A DNA stretch of 64,000 nucleotides, taken from Kaistella gelatinilytica (GTDB lineage Bacteria; Bacteroidota; Bacteroidia; Flavobacteriales; Weeksellaceae). Location of the stretch: the NCBI RefSeq assembly GCF_015679325.1, contig NZ_JADPVI010000001.1:620001-684000 (forward strand), written 5' to 3'. Under the pieces are notes generated by a model that was given only the letters and a program-made list of their open reading frames with translations, was not told where the DNA came from and did not search any database. Both the position numbers and the translations under genes were made by a program. Positions 26,226 to 34,641 of this stretch are shown here, piece by piece (the stretch's first letter is position 1; every line of letters begins with the position of its first letter).

Positions 26226-27560
26226 ATGAACGACGCAATTGCATCTCATCCACAACCAACAAATGAAGTAAAGAAAACACTTGGCAGACACATGCTTGCT
26301 GATGGTTTCGACTTCGTAATGGATTTCGATAAATCTCATGGGTCCTGGATCCACGACCGAGTTACAGGGAAAGATTTCCTGGATATGTTTTCTATGTTTG
26401 GTTCTGCTTCCATCGGCTACAACCATCCTTATTTAATGGAAAGATCTGCCTGGCTCGGAAGAATGGCAGTAAATAAACCAACTTTGGCAGATGTTTATTC
26501 TCAGGAATTTGCAGACTTTATGACTGTGTTTGAAAGAGTAGCGATTCCACAACATTTGCAGTACGCATTCTTCATTGAAGGTGGAACGATGGGTGTAGAA
26601 AACGCCATGAAAGCTTGCTTCGACTGGAAAACACGCAAGAATTTTGAAAAAGGACTCGATTTGGAAGCTGGAATTTGCATCCATTTCAAGCAGGCCTTTC
26701 ACGGAAGAAGTGGTTATACGTTGAGTTTAACAAATACTTCTGATCCACGAAAATATCAATACTTTCCAAAATTTAACTGGCCAAGAATTATCAATCCACA
26801 CTTAAACTTTCCTATTACCGAGGAAAATTTAGCAGAAACCATTAAACACGAAAATCTAGCACTTTTAAATATTGAAGAAGCTATTCTTTCTAATCCTGAT
26901 AAAGTTGCCTGTATTATTATAGAGCCTATTCAGGCAGAAGGTGGTGACAATCATTTCCGCGACGAGTTTTTTGTTGGCTTGAGAAAAATTTGCGACGACA
27001 ATGAGATTTTATTAATTTTTGATGAAGTACAAACCGGTATGGGTTTGACGGGAAAAATGTGGGCATTTGAACATTTCAGTGTACAGCCAGACATTATTTC
27101 TTTTGGTAAAAAAGCACAGGTTTGCGGTGTTTTGGCCAACAAAGAAAAATTTGATGAAATCCCAAATAATGTTTTCAGAGAAAGCTCCAGGATCAATTCA
27201 ACTTTCGGTGGTAACTTCATAGACATTCTTCGTTTCCAATTGATAATGGAAGTTATCGAAAAAGACAATTTAGTAGAAAATGCCCGAATTGTCGGTGAAT
27301 ATCTAGTGGAAGGTTTACAGAAATTAGCAAACAAATATCCAAACCTAGTTTCTAATCCCAGAGGTCGTGGATTAATGGCGGCAATTGATTTACCAAGTGG
27401 TGAACAACGTGACAGAATGAGGGAACTGGTTTATGATGAAGGCGTAATTATTTTGTCTTGTGGTGATCAGTCAATCCGATTCCGTCCGCATTTAAATGTT
27501 TCGAAAGAGGAGATTCAAATCGCACTGGATAAGATCGAAATTTGTTTAGGGAAATTATAA
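26226..27560 (+). CDS. lat: L-lysine 6-transaminase
   Basis: 444 aa from ATG 26226 (MNDAIASHPQ); an in-frame ATG at 26160 adds 22 unrelated residues. Class III PLP aminotransferase with FIEGGTMGVENAMKACFDWK (cofactor phosphate region), IIEPIQAEGGDNHFRDEF, FDEVQTGMGLTGKMWAFEHF and the PLP lysine at 295/296 in SFGKKAQVCG. This last motif is characteristic of lysine 6-transaminases. It moves the epsilon-amino group of lysine to 2-oxoglutarate, giving the semialdehyde used by the upstream dehydrogenase. Confidence 0.93.
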   Translation: MNDAIASHPQPTNEVKKTLGRHMLADGFDFVMDFDKSHGSWIHDRVTGKDFLDMFSMFGSASIGYNHPYLMERSAWLGRMAVNKPTLADVYSQEFADFMTVFERVAIPQHLQYAFFIEGGTMGVENAMKACFDWKTRKNFEKGLDLEAGICIHFKQAFHGRSGYTLSLTNTSDPRKYQYFPKFNWPRIINPHLNFPITEENLAETIKHENLALLNIEEAILSNPDKVACIIIEPIQAEGGDNHFRDEFFVGLRKICDDNEILLIFDEVQTGMGLTGKMWAFEHFSVQPDIISFGKKAQVCGVLANKEKFDEIPNNVFRESSRINSTFGGNFIDILRFQLIMEVIEKDNLVENARIVGEYLVEGLQKLANKYPNLVSNPRGRGLMAAIDLPSGEQRDRMRELVYDEGVIILSCGDQSIRFRPHLNVSKEEIQIALDKIEICLGKL

Positions 27561-27681
27561 TATTAATTGAGATTCAAAGATTTTCGATCAGATTAATTTT
27601 GAATCTCTAATTATTTTTCATATTTAAATCTAAAAAATAAATTATATTTATGTATATTTAAAATTCAAAATTGAAAAGAAT

Positions 27682-27933
27682 ATGGAAAGAGAAACGAGAG
27701 TATCAGTGTTTGAAAGTGAAAAACCATCAGAAATACAGTTAATAAAGTCAAAATTAGATGCCCAAAGTATATCTAGTTTTTTAAATGATAAGTATATGTC
27801 TTTTACGACAACTCCTACTGCGAGCACTATCAAGTTAATGGTTAATCTACAGGATGAAGAAAAAGCCTTCAAAGTAATAGATGCTTTTTTAAAAGAAACT
27901 GACTTAGACCTAAAAGGTAATCTTCAAAATTAA
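27682..27933 (+). CDS. DUF2007 putative signal-transducing protein
   Basis: 83 aa. VSVFESEKPSEIQLIKSKLDAQSISSFLNDKYMSF ... LMVNLQDEEKAFKVIDAF fits DUF2007, a small ferredoxin-like fold often called a putative signal-transducing protein. No membrane segment. It is followed by its own terminator. Role unknown. Confidence 0.78.
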   Translation: MERETRVSVFESEKPSEIQLIKSKLDAQSISSFLNDKYMSFTTTPTASTIKLMVNLQDEEKAFKVIDAFLKETDLDLKGNLQN

Positions 27934-27964
27934 TTCTATTAATTTAAATTTTACGTTTTACACC

Positions 27965-28000
27965 AATCGAAATCTTTAAAAAAGGTTTCGATTTTTTTTT
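27965..28000 (+). terminator. Terminator after DUF2007 gene
   Basis: AATCGAAA (27965-27972) pairs with TTTCGATT (27986-27993), A/T-rich loop, followed by nine T residues. Confidence 0.75.
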
Positions 28001-28067
28001 ATTATGAAGTAATAAGAATCAGTCTAAATCCTGATATATTGGAAAGTTTTATTTAGAGAATTTAATT

Positions 28068-29789
28068 CTACAATTTATCTTTCATGAGCTTAATAAAGAC
28101 AGACGGTTTTAAATCAAATTTCCTGCGGAAATTATCTGAAAAATTCTCGGCACTCGAAAATCCCGCAATGCAGGCAAGTTCTTTAACATCTTTATTAATA
28201 TATTTCATATCATTTTTAAGATGATCAATAATAAAGTCCAGTCGAAGATCACTGATGTAAAGGGCGAAATTTTTTCCTTTATACGTATTAATAATTTTTG
28301 AAAAATAGGTAGAATTGGTACCCAGCTCTTCGCTTAATGATTTTTGGGAGATTTGAGAATCCAGAAATTTATTTTCATTTTCAAAAATTTCCAGTTGTTT
28401 CAAAATGTTTTCTACAAACACAGGATTGAGTCCGGGGATTTTATTATAAAATTCGTAGTCGAATTTTTGCTGATGTTCGTAATCGAGAGATTCTGTGACT
28501 AGTTTTTCTTGTTCTTCTAACTTATTTTGCTGTGCGATAATTTCTTCAAACCTTTTCTTGTAATTTTGTTTCTCTTTCGATATGCGATACCCAAAAAATA
28601 AAAAACCAATTACCAAAAGGATTACTAAGCTGATAAAAATTATTCGTTGATTTTCCAGCGAACTTTCAATTCTATTTTTCTCCGATACCAATTTTTTAGT
28701 ATCGTATTCTTTTACAATTCTTCCGTAAAGATATTTGTAATTTTTCTCGTAAGATCTGTCAAGGAACATTAGTTTATTAATATATTCCAGTTGTTTATCT
28801 GTATTACCTATAGAATTATAATATTTAATTAAGATCTCATACGCTGATCGAAATTGAGGATCGAGTTTTTTCGTTTTATTGTAATGTTTATCGATCTCTT
28901 CCAAGTATTTTACAGCTAATTTTTTCTTGCCGATATTCCAGTAAGAAAGTCCTAGGTAGAAAATTTCAGTATTATGTTGCCATTGATCATTATAAAGTCT
29001 TATCGCTTGCGAAAGTTTAGTAATTGCAGCCTCATAATCTTTGGCATAATAAGCGTCAGTACCTTCAGAAGAAATAAAATACGGAACATATTGTGATAAT
29101 TTATTTCTCTCAAGATAATCGAAGGCTTCTTTCAAAAGTTTTTTGTTTTCTTGGAAATGACCTAATTTTGTATTGGAGTCAATCATACTCATTAAAGAAT
29201 AGATATAATAAACTTCATAATTTTTTCCTAAAGATGTTTTGTTTTCCAAATTATCTTTAAAAAACTTTAAGCATGTAACAAGCTCTTTATTAGCGTCCTC
29301 ATACTGTCCAAGATAAATCTTATTTTGAGCGATGTAATAGATGGTTTTATTAAAAATATAGGCATCACCAGATTCTTGTGATAATTTATTGGCAACTAAT
29401 ACGTCATCGAGAGCCTTTTGATAAAATTCCTCAGACATATTTATATTACCTCGATTCAGGTATGCATCTAATAATATCTTTTTAACCTTCGATTTTTTTC
29501 CTGTAATCAATGCACTGTCAGCAAATTTTATATTTAAAGGATAAGTACTGGTAATACTGGCATAGCGATATGCATAAAATAAAGCCTCGGTATTTTGTTC
29601 TTTTTTTGATTTTTTGATGTAGAAATTGATAAGTTCCCACATTTTTGTAGGATCATTGCTATAATCATCTATCTTCTTTTCAATCTCTTCATTAGTTAGG
29701 TTTGAATTCAAAACACTTTGAGCATGAAAATTTGTAGAAAAATTTAGGGTAAATAAAAATAAAAAAGCTAAAATATATTTCAACTGCAT
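28068..29789 (-). CDS. Membrane-spanning TPR / AraC-type transcriptional regulator
   Basis: 573 aa. Signal peptide or N-terminal anchor (MQLKYILAFLFLFTLNFSTNFHA), about ten tetratricopeptide-like helical repeats in the extracytoplasmic part, one transmembrane helix (about 380-400, IIFISLVILLVIGFLFFGY), a coiled coil (about 410-440), and a C-terminal AraC HTH (about 470-570, with ELGTNSTYFSKIINTYKGKNF and LACIAGFSSAENFSDNFRRKFDLKPS). This hybrid one-component design is common in Chryseobacterium-group genomes. Divergent from a small lipoprotein gene, a natural candidate target. Confidence 0.88.
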   Translation of the reverse strand: MQLKYILAFLFLFTLNFSTNFHAQSVLNSNLTNEEIEKKIDDYSNDPTKMWELINFYIKKSKKEQNTEALFYAYRYASITSTYPLNIKFADSALITGKKSKVKKILLDAYLNRGNINMSEEFYQKALDDVLVANKLSQESGDAYIFNKTIYYIAQNKIYLGQYEDANKELVTCLKFFKDNLENKTSLGKNYEVYYIYSLMSMIDSNTKLGHFQENKKLLKEAFDYLERNKLSQYVPYFISSEGTDAYYAKDYEAAITKLSQAIRLYNDQWQHNTEIFYLGLSYWNIGKKKLAVKYLEEIDKHYNKTKKLDPQFRSAYEILIKYYNSIGNTDKQLEYINKLMFLDRSYEKNYKYLYGRIVKEYDTKKLVSEKNRIESSLENQRIIFISLVILLVIGFLFFGYRISKEKQNYKKRFEEIIAQQNKLEEQEKLVTESLDYEHQQKFDYEFYNKIPGLNPVFVENILKQLEIFENENKFLDSQISQKSLSEELGTNSTYFSKIINTYKGKNFALYISDLRLDFIIDHLKNDMKYINKDVKELACIAGFSSAENFSDNFRRKFDLKPSVFIKLMKDKL

Positions 29790-29927
29790 AAAACCTTAAT
29801 ATGATGAGCGTTAACGAGATAACTAATTTTTCTTCACTTATTTTACAATATTACTGCAATTTTATTTAAAAAACAGCATATAATTTACAATATGCTTGTG
29901 ATTTTTTATAAACTAACGGTTGTTTTT

Positions 29928-29960
29928 TTTGTCCGATATTGCCTTACTACCATACATTTG
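29928..29960 (+). promoter_or_regulatory. Promoter of small lipoprotein gene
   Basis: TTTG at 29928-29931, 21-nt spacer, TAcaTTTG at 29953-29960. Perfect consensus; start codon 14 bp downstream. An upstream reading-frame extension would overlap the -7 box and is therefore excluded. Confidence 0.8.
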
Positions 29961-29974
29961 TAAAAATTAAACGT

Positions 29975-30205
29975 ATGAAAAGATTAGCACTTATCGCAGC
30001 AGTAGTTTTAACTACAATTACATTACAATCTTGCAGACAATCAGACGATGTATTATCTCCTGAAGAAACAGCAACTTTACAAAGAGTTCAAGATTCCTCC
30101 AACAATTTATCACATAAAGATAATGCTAATAACTTAAATACTGAGCAAAACAATAACCCAGCTTCATTAGTTGATGGCGAAATTGTACCTCCACCAAAAA
30201 AATAA
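29975..30205 (+). CDS. Small lipoprotein
   Basis: 76 aa from ATG 29975. Signal sequence MKRLALIAAVVLTTITLQSC with lipobox LQSC (Cys20), so the mature protein is lipid-anchored. The mature part is only about 57 residues, hydrophilic and Asn/Asp-rich, with proline/lysine at the end (VPPPKK). No recognisable domain. Strong consensus promoter and a terminator make it a stand-alone unit, divergent from the TPR-AraC regulator. Confidence 0.8.
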   Translation: MKRLALIAAVVLTTITLQSCRQSDDVLSPEETATLQRVQDSSNNLSHKDNANNLNTEQNNNPASLVDGEIVPPPKK

Positions 30206-30247
30206 CAATTCAAGTTAAATAAATTTTTTTTTTCATCATTTGTGTTG

Positions 30248-30290
30248 GTTCTTCCGTGAATTTATTCGCGGAAGAACTGTGTTTTTACAG
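30248..30290 (+). terminator. Terminator after small lipoprotein gene
   Basis: GTTCTTCCG (30248-30256) pairs with CGGAAGAAC (30269-30277), extended by TGAA/TTCG, followed by TGTGTTTTT. Confidence 0.7.
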
Positions 30291-30342
30291 AAGTTCGTAA
30301 AATTTCTATAATTCCTTATTTTATTAAGTTTCCTTATTTTTG

Positions 30343-30350
30343 TATATTTG
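30343..30350 (+). promoter_or_regulatory. -7 element of the E1 gene
   Basis: TAtaTTTG, 17 bp before the start codon; no clear TTG at -33. Confidence 0.5.
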
Positions 30351-30367
30351 TAAAATATCCCTTTGTT

Positions 30368-32797
30368 ATGCAAGAAACCTATATTCAAACTCGAGAAATC
30401 TCCTTTGAGGATTTTAAAAAAAACATATTAGAAGATTATAAACTGGGTAGAATTTCGCGCGAAATGTCCTATTTAGGAAGACGCGAAGTCTTAACTGGAA
30501 AAGCAAAATTCGGAATTTTTGGCGACGGAAAAGAATTACCGCAACTGGCGATGGCGAAAGTTTTCAAAAATGGTGATTTCCGATCCGGTTATTATCGCGA
30601 TCAAACATTCGCTTTAGCGATTAATGCAGTCTCCGTTGAAAGTTTCTTCGCTCAGTTATACGCTGATACAAGTATTGAACGCGAACCGGCTTCTGCGGGA
30701 CGACAAATGAACGGTCATTACGCAACCCGTAGTTTAAATGAAGATGGTAGCTGGAAAGATTTAATGAATCAAAAAAACATTTCTTCTGATATTTCTCCAA
30801 CAGCAGGACAAATGCCTAGATTACTTGGACTTGCCTTGGCTTCGAAAGTTTATAAATCGGTAAAATTTGAAGGTTCAGAAAAATTTTCCAGTAATGGAAA
30901 CGAAGTTGCTTTTGGAACAATCGGCGATGCATCAACGGCAGAAGGACATTTCTGGGAAACATTAAACGCAGCTTGCGCTTTGCAGGTTCCTATGATCACT
31001 TCAATTTGGGATGATGGTTACGGAATTTCAGTTCCTACACAAAACCAAAGAGCAAAAGCTGATATTGCAGAAATGCTGTCAGGTTTTCAAAGAAACGAAG
31101 GAGAAAATCAAGGTTGTGAAATTATTCAGGTGAAAGCCTGGGATTATCCTGCACTATTAGATGCTTATGCTAAAGCTGAACATTTTGCCCGAACTGAAAG
31201 CGTACCTGTAGTTGTTCACGTGATTGAAGTGACCCAACCTCAAGGACATTCAACTTCGGGTTCACACGAAAGATATAAAAATGAAGAGCGTTTAAAATGG
31301 GAAGGTGAATTCGACGGATTATTGAAATTCAGAGAATGGGTTCTTAATTATTCTATAGAGATTGAAGGTCAGGAACAACAATTAGCAACAGTTGAAGAAC
31401 TGGAAAAAATTGAATCTGAAGCAAAAAAATACGTTAAAGAAGATCAGAAAAAAGCCTGGGAAAATTATCAGAAAACGATTCAAGATCTAAAAGCTGCAAT
31501 TCTTCCGTTGGTTCAAAATTTGAAAGGTCAAAATACAGAAATTGCTTCTGAATTAGAAAAATTCAATACAATAATAACTGTAGCTAAAAAAGATATTTTT
31601 CATTTGGTGCGAAAGTCTTTAATGGCAACGAGAACCAATCGGACTTCAGAAAGACAAGATCTTCAAAATAAATACGAAGAACTTTTCGCAGTTGAAAAAG
31701 ACAATTACTCCTCTCACTTATATTCGCAATCTGAATGGAAAGCCACCAATATTAAAGAAATTGCGCCAATTTATTCCGATGCTTCAGAAACCGTTGATGG
31801 TAGAGTAGTCGTTCGAAATAATTTTGATAAAATTTTTGAAAATAATCCTGAATGTTTAATTTTTGGTGAAGACGCCGGAAATATAGGTGACGTGAATCAA
31901 GGACTGGAAGGTCTTCAGGAAAAATATGGTGAATTAAGAATTGCAGATACTGGAATTCGGGAAGCTACGATTCTTGGACAGGGAATTGGAATGGCGATGC
32001 GTGGATTAAGACCCATTGCAGAAATTCAGTACCTGGATTATATTTTATATTGTCTGCAAGGAATGAGCGATGATTTGGCGACTGTTCAATACAGAACGAA
32101 AGGGGGACAAAAAGCACCATTAATTATCAGAACTCGTGGTCACCGATTAGAGGGAATCTGGCATTCTGGTTCACCAATGGCGGGAATTCTTAATTTATCG
32201 AAAGGGATTTTAGTTCTTGTTCCAAGGAATTTAACAAAAGCTGCAGGATTTTATAATACCATGTTAAAATCCGATGATCCAGCTTTAATTATTGAATGTT
32301 TGAACGGATATCGTTTAAAAGAAAAGCAACCTGATAATTTAGGAGAATTTACAGTTCCTGTCGGAAAAATTGAAGTTACTAAAGAAGGTTCAGATGTTAC
32401 TCTTGTCACTTACGGTTCAACGTGGAGATTGGTCATGGAAGCAGCTCAGGAATTAGAAAAAATCGGCATCTCCGCAGAAGTGATCGATATTCAATCTTTA
32501 ATTCCATTTGATTTAAGTCATGAGATCGCGGAAAGTATTAAGATAACAAACAGATTAGTCGTGATCGATGAAGATGTTGAAGGAGGTGCAACTGCATTTA
32601 TTTTACAGCAGATCTTAGAAAAACAAAAAGCATTCAGATATTTAGATTCCGATCCATTAACTATTTCTGCAGAAAATCACCGTCCACCGTATGGAAGTGA
32701 TGGCGATTATTTCAGTAAACCTAGTGTTGATGATATGGTAGAAAAAATTTACGCATTATTTACAGAAACAAACCCGGAGAAATTTCCGAAGATCTAA
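30368..32797 (+). CDS. 2-oxoacid dehydrogenase E1, alpha-beta fusion
   Basis: 809 aa. The N-terminal half (about 1-370) is the thiamine-diphosphate E1 alpha part, with the cofactor motif beginning GDASTAEGHFWETLN and ending DDGYGISVP. A helical linker leads to the E1 beta part (about 475-800: IFGEDAGNIGDVNQGLEGL, GIREATILGQGIGMAMRGLRPIAEIQYLDYIL, VVIDEDVEGGATAF). The enzyme decarboxylates a 2-oxoacid and acylates the lipoyl group of E2; branched-chain 2-oxoacids are most likely for this fused type. No E2 lies nearby, but an E3 gene is 3 kb downstream. Confidence 0.9.
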   Translation: MQETYIQTREISFEDFKKNILEDYKLGRISREMSYLGRREVLTGKAKFGIFGDGKELPQLAMAKVFKNGDFRSGYYRDQTFALAINAVSVESFFAQLYADTSIEREPASAGRQMNGHYATRSLNEDGSWKDLMNQKNISSDISPTAGQMPRLLGLALASKVYKSVKFEGSEKFSSNGNEVAFGTIGDASTAEGHFWETLNAACALQVPMITSIWDDGYGISVPTQNQRAKADIAEMLSGFQRNEGENQGCEIIQVKAWDYPALLDAYAKAEHFARTESVPVVVHVIEVTQPQGHSTSGSHERYKNEERLKWEGEFDGLLKFREWVLNYSIEIEGQEQQLATVEELEKIESEAKKYVKEDQKKAWENYQKTIQDLKAAILPLVQNLKGQNTEIASELEKFNTIITVAKKDIFHLVRKSLMATRTNRTSERQDLQNKYEELFAVEKDNYSSHLYSQSEWKATNIKEIAPIYSDASETVDGRVVVRNNFDKIFENNPECLIFGEDAGNIGDVNQGLEGLQEKYGELRIADTGIREATILGQGIGMAMRGLRPIAEIQYLDYILYCLQGMSDDLATVQYRTKGGQKAPLIIRTRGHRLEGIWHSGSPMAGILNLSKGILVLVPRNLTKAAGFYNTMLKSDDPALIIECLNGYRLKEKQPDNLGEFTVPVGKIEVTKEGSDVTLVTYGSTWRLVMEAAQELEKIGISAEVIDIQSLIPFDLSHEIAESIKITNRLVVIDEDVEGGATAFILQQILEKQKAFRYLDSDPLTISAENHRPPYGSDGDYFSKPSVDDMVEKIYALFTETNPEKFPKI

Positions 32798-32809
32798 TAG
32801 TTTAAACTC

Positions 32810-32846
32810 ACTTTGTCAAAGTTTAAATCTTTGACAAAGTTTTTTA
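32810..32846 (+). terminator. First of two tandem terminators after the E1 gene
   Basis: ACTTTGTCAAAG (32810-32821) / CTTTGACAAAGT (32829-32840), 7-nt loop, T run. Confidence 0.82.
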
Positions 32847-32852
32847 AGGATC

Positions 32853-32890
32853 AACCCTTTCAGCCTTTAATAGGCTGAAAGGGTTTTTTA
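32853..32890 (+). terminator. Second of two tandem terminators after the E1 gene
   Basis: 13-bp stem AACCCTTTCAGCC (32853-32865) / GGCTGAAAGGGTT (32873-32885), 7-nt loop, then TTTTT. Seven nucleotides after the first terminator's tail. Confidence 0.85.
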
Positions 32891-32929
32891 ATCAGCACAA
32901 GATTAAAATTAATATTTACGTAGATTCAA

Positions 32930-32990
32930 TAGGAGCGGGCTTTAGCCCTCTTTATTTCGTTAACCAAATAAATGGCTTTAGCCAAAACCT
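32930..32990. repeat. GCTTTAGCC repeat pair
   Basis: GGAGCGGGCTTTAGCCCTC and, about 30 nt on, AAATGGCTTTAGCCAAA: two small palindromes sharing the GGCTTTAGCC core. Together with the two terminators and the gbsR control region they fill the 311-bp gap between the E1 and gbsR genes. Confidence 0.6.
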
Positions 32991-33042
32991 ATCTTCCAAA
33001 TTTAATTTCCGAAGTAAATAAATCCAATTATTTAAAATAAAC

Positions 33043-33062
33043 TTTCATTAATTACTGAAAGT
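33043..33062. promoter_or_regulatory. Palindromic operator, copy 1, upstream of gbsR
   Basis: TTTCATTAATTACTGAAAGT; with flanking bases (33041-33062) it forms a near-perfect dyad with arms ACTTTCA / TGAAAGT. It occupies the -33 region of the gbsR promoter. An identical 20-mer occurs at 33651-33670. Confidence 0.75.
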
Positions 33063-33076
33063 TCAATAATATTTAT

Positions 33077-33084
33077 TATCTTTG
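33077..33084 (+). promoter_or_regulatory. -7 element of gbsR
   Basis: TAtcTTTG, 25 bp before ATG 33109. The expected -33 position falls inside the operator, suggesting autorepression. Confidence 0.6.
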
Positions 33085-33108
33085 TATTAGAAATTTAAAC
33101 CAATCGAA

Positions 33109-33615
33109 ATGAAACTCGCAGAAGCCAAAGAACAATATATCCAAACCTGGGGAACTTTCGCCACCAATTGGGGAATTAACAGAACAATGGCTCAAGTCCA
33201 CGCATTACTGTTAGCAAGCGGAAAAGCACTGTCCACAGACGAAGTAATGGAGGAACTTCAGATTTCCCGAGGAAATGCGAATACCAATCTCCGGGCCTTA
33301 ATGGATTGGGGAATTGTAAAAAAAGAATTGGTTAAAGGAGAACGTAAAGAATATTTCTCCGCAGATAAAGATGTTTGGTTTCTTTTTAAACAAATTACCA
33401 AAGAGCGCAGAAAAAGAGAAATTGAACCGATCATTACTTTTTTAGCAGAGTTAAAGGAAATCGAAGACAACGATTCCGAAGAAGCACAAGAATTTATAAA
33501 ACTCATGAATGATTTCGGAAACGTTACCAGCAAAATAAATAATATAATGGATTTGGCGATCAAGAGCGACGAACACTGGCTCGTTGGAAAGATCACTAAT
33601 CTTTTAAAAAAATAA
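33109..33615 (+). CDS. GbsR/MarR-family transcriptional regulator
   Basis: 168 aa. A MarR-like winged helix spans about residues 20-90: MAQVHALLLASGKALSTDEVMEELQISRGNANTNLRALMDWGIVKKELVKGERKEYF is the GbsR family pattern. The C-terminal 70 residues are helical and would make the dimer. Identical palindromes upstream of this gene and of the following operon point to autoregulation and control of the DCC-epimerase genes. In Bacillus GbsR responds to choline; the ligand here is unknown. Confidence 0.9.
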   Translation: MKLAEAKEQYIQTWGTFATNWGINRTMAQVHALLLASGKALSTDEVMEELQISRGNANTNLRALMDWGIVKKELVKGERKEYFSADKDVWFLFKQITKERRKREIEPIITFLAELKEIEDNDSEEAQEFIKLMNDFGNVTSKINNIMDLAIKSDEHWLVGKITNLLKK

Positions 33616-33616
33616 G

Positions 33617-33637
33617 AAGGGAAGAAATTCCTTTTTT
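33617..33637 (+). terminator. Weak terminator-like hairpin after gbsR
   Basis: AAGG(G)AA / TTCCTT with one bulged G, GAAA loop, then TTTT. Immediately after the gbsR stop. Confidence 0.4.
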
Positions 33638-33650
33638 ATTTCCCTGATAG

Positions 33651-33670
33651 TTTCATTAATTACTGAAAGT
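33651..33670. promoter_or_regulatory. Palindromic operator, copy 2, upstream of DCC-epimerase genes
   Basis: Same 20-mer as at 33043-33062, located 36 bp after the gbsR stop and before the next genes. No clear -7 box was recognised downstream of it. Confidence 0.72.
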
Positions 33671-33687
33671 ATAAAAAATTAAATAAA

Positions 33688-33771
33688 ATGAAAAATATAA
33701 TTTTTAACTGGTTCTTCCATTTTTTCTTTAAAAATTCCAAAAGAACAAAATCTGATTTTCTTCCATTTTAA
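33688..33771 (+). CDS. Possible 27-residue peptide
   Basis: ATG 33688 to TAA 33769-33771, encoding MKNIIFNWFFHFFFKNSKRT and seven more residues: an aromatic hydrophobic start followed by a basic tail. It lies between the second operator and the DCC-domain gene. Short length makes chance occurrence quite possible. Confidence 0.3.
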   Translation: MKNIIFNWFFHFFFKNSKRTKSDFLPF

Positions 33772-33782
33772 AATTCTTAATC

Positions 33783-34595
33783 ATGAAAAATCTCGCCAAC
33801 CACAGTTTACTTTACGACAAAGATTGTCCAATGTGCAATGCTTATTCCAGTGCATTTATCAAGTGTGGAATGTTAGGAAAAGAAGGTAGGGAAAATTTTT
33901 CTGACATGTCAGAAAATAATAAACTGATCATTGATTACGATCGTGCTAAAAATGAAATTGCACTCATCAATCATCAAAATAATGAGGTTGCGTATGGTTT
34001 AGACAGTTTGTTGTTGATTATAGGAAATTCATTTCCTTTCCTGGAAAAAGTCGGACGTCTTCAACCCGTTTATTGGTTTTTTAAAAAATTATATTCTCTA
34101 ATTTCATACAACCGTAAAGTGATCGTTCCGTCTTCAAAAATAATTGATGAAAAATCCTGTGTACCAAGCTTTAATTTAAGATACAGAGTTTTATATCTTA
34201 TTTTCGCAACGCTATTTTCTTCCTTTATCTTTGGGAAATTTTTAAGTCAAACTTTCTCTGGAAATTTACTTACCGAAAAAGTATTTTTATTAATGATGGC
34301 TTTAATCTTTTGGCAAACGCTTTTTAAAAAAGGGTTTTCAAAAGAAAAGTACTTTGAATATATCGGAAATTTCATGACTGTCATTTTAATTTCAGCTTTG
34401 ATCACAATTCCTGTTTTATATTTAAATTTTACAATCGAATCAACTTATTATTTTGCTGCTTTTCTATTACTTTTTATAATTTTTGAAAATTTTAGACGGT
34501 CCAGAATATTGCAACTCGGCTCTAAATCAACAATATCATTAGTCTTATTTTACTTATTCGTTATCGTTTTTAGTGCTGTGGAAAGTTTCTATTAA
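33783..34595 (+). CDS. DCC-family (DUF393) thiol-oxidoreductase-like protein with membrane domain
   Basis: 270 aa. Residues 8-18 carry the DCC motif YDKDCPMCNAY, a thioredoxin-like CxxC redox site of DUF393. The C-terminal 150 residues contain four or five hydrophobic helices. It is the first sizeable gene after the second GbsR-type operator, followed 46 bp later by a TIGR01777 epimerase. This GbsR-DCC-TIGR01777 arrangement recurs in flavobacteria. Molecular role not established. Confidence 0.78.
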   Translation: MKNLANHSLLYDKDCPMCNAYSSAFIKCGMLGKEGRENFSDMSENNKLIIDYDRAKNEIALINHQNNEVAYGLDSLLLIIGNSFPFLEKVGRLQPVYWFFKKLYSLISYNRKVIVPSSKIIDEKSCVPSFNLRYRVLYLIFATLFSSFIFGKFLSQTFSGNLLTEKVFLLMMALIFWQTLFKKGFSKEKYFEYIGNFMTVILISALITIPVLYLNFTIESTYYFAAFLLLFIIFENFRRSRILQLGSKSTISLVLFYLFVIVFSAVESFY

Positions 34596-34641
34596 TTGCT
34601 AAAAAGTTTTAAAATATATAATCAATCAAAAATATATCAAG

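Noticed and set aside
30368-32797. E1 alpha-beta fusion as an assembly error
   Set aside because: Fused E1 enzymes of this length are normal in Bacteroidota, and the linker is helical and in frame.
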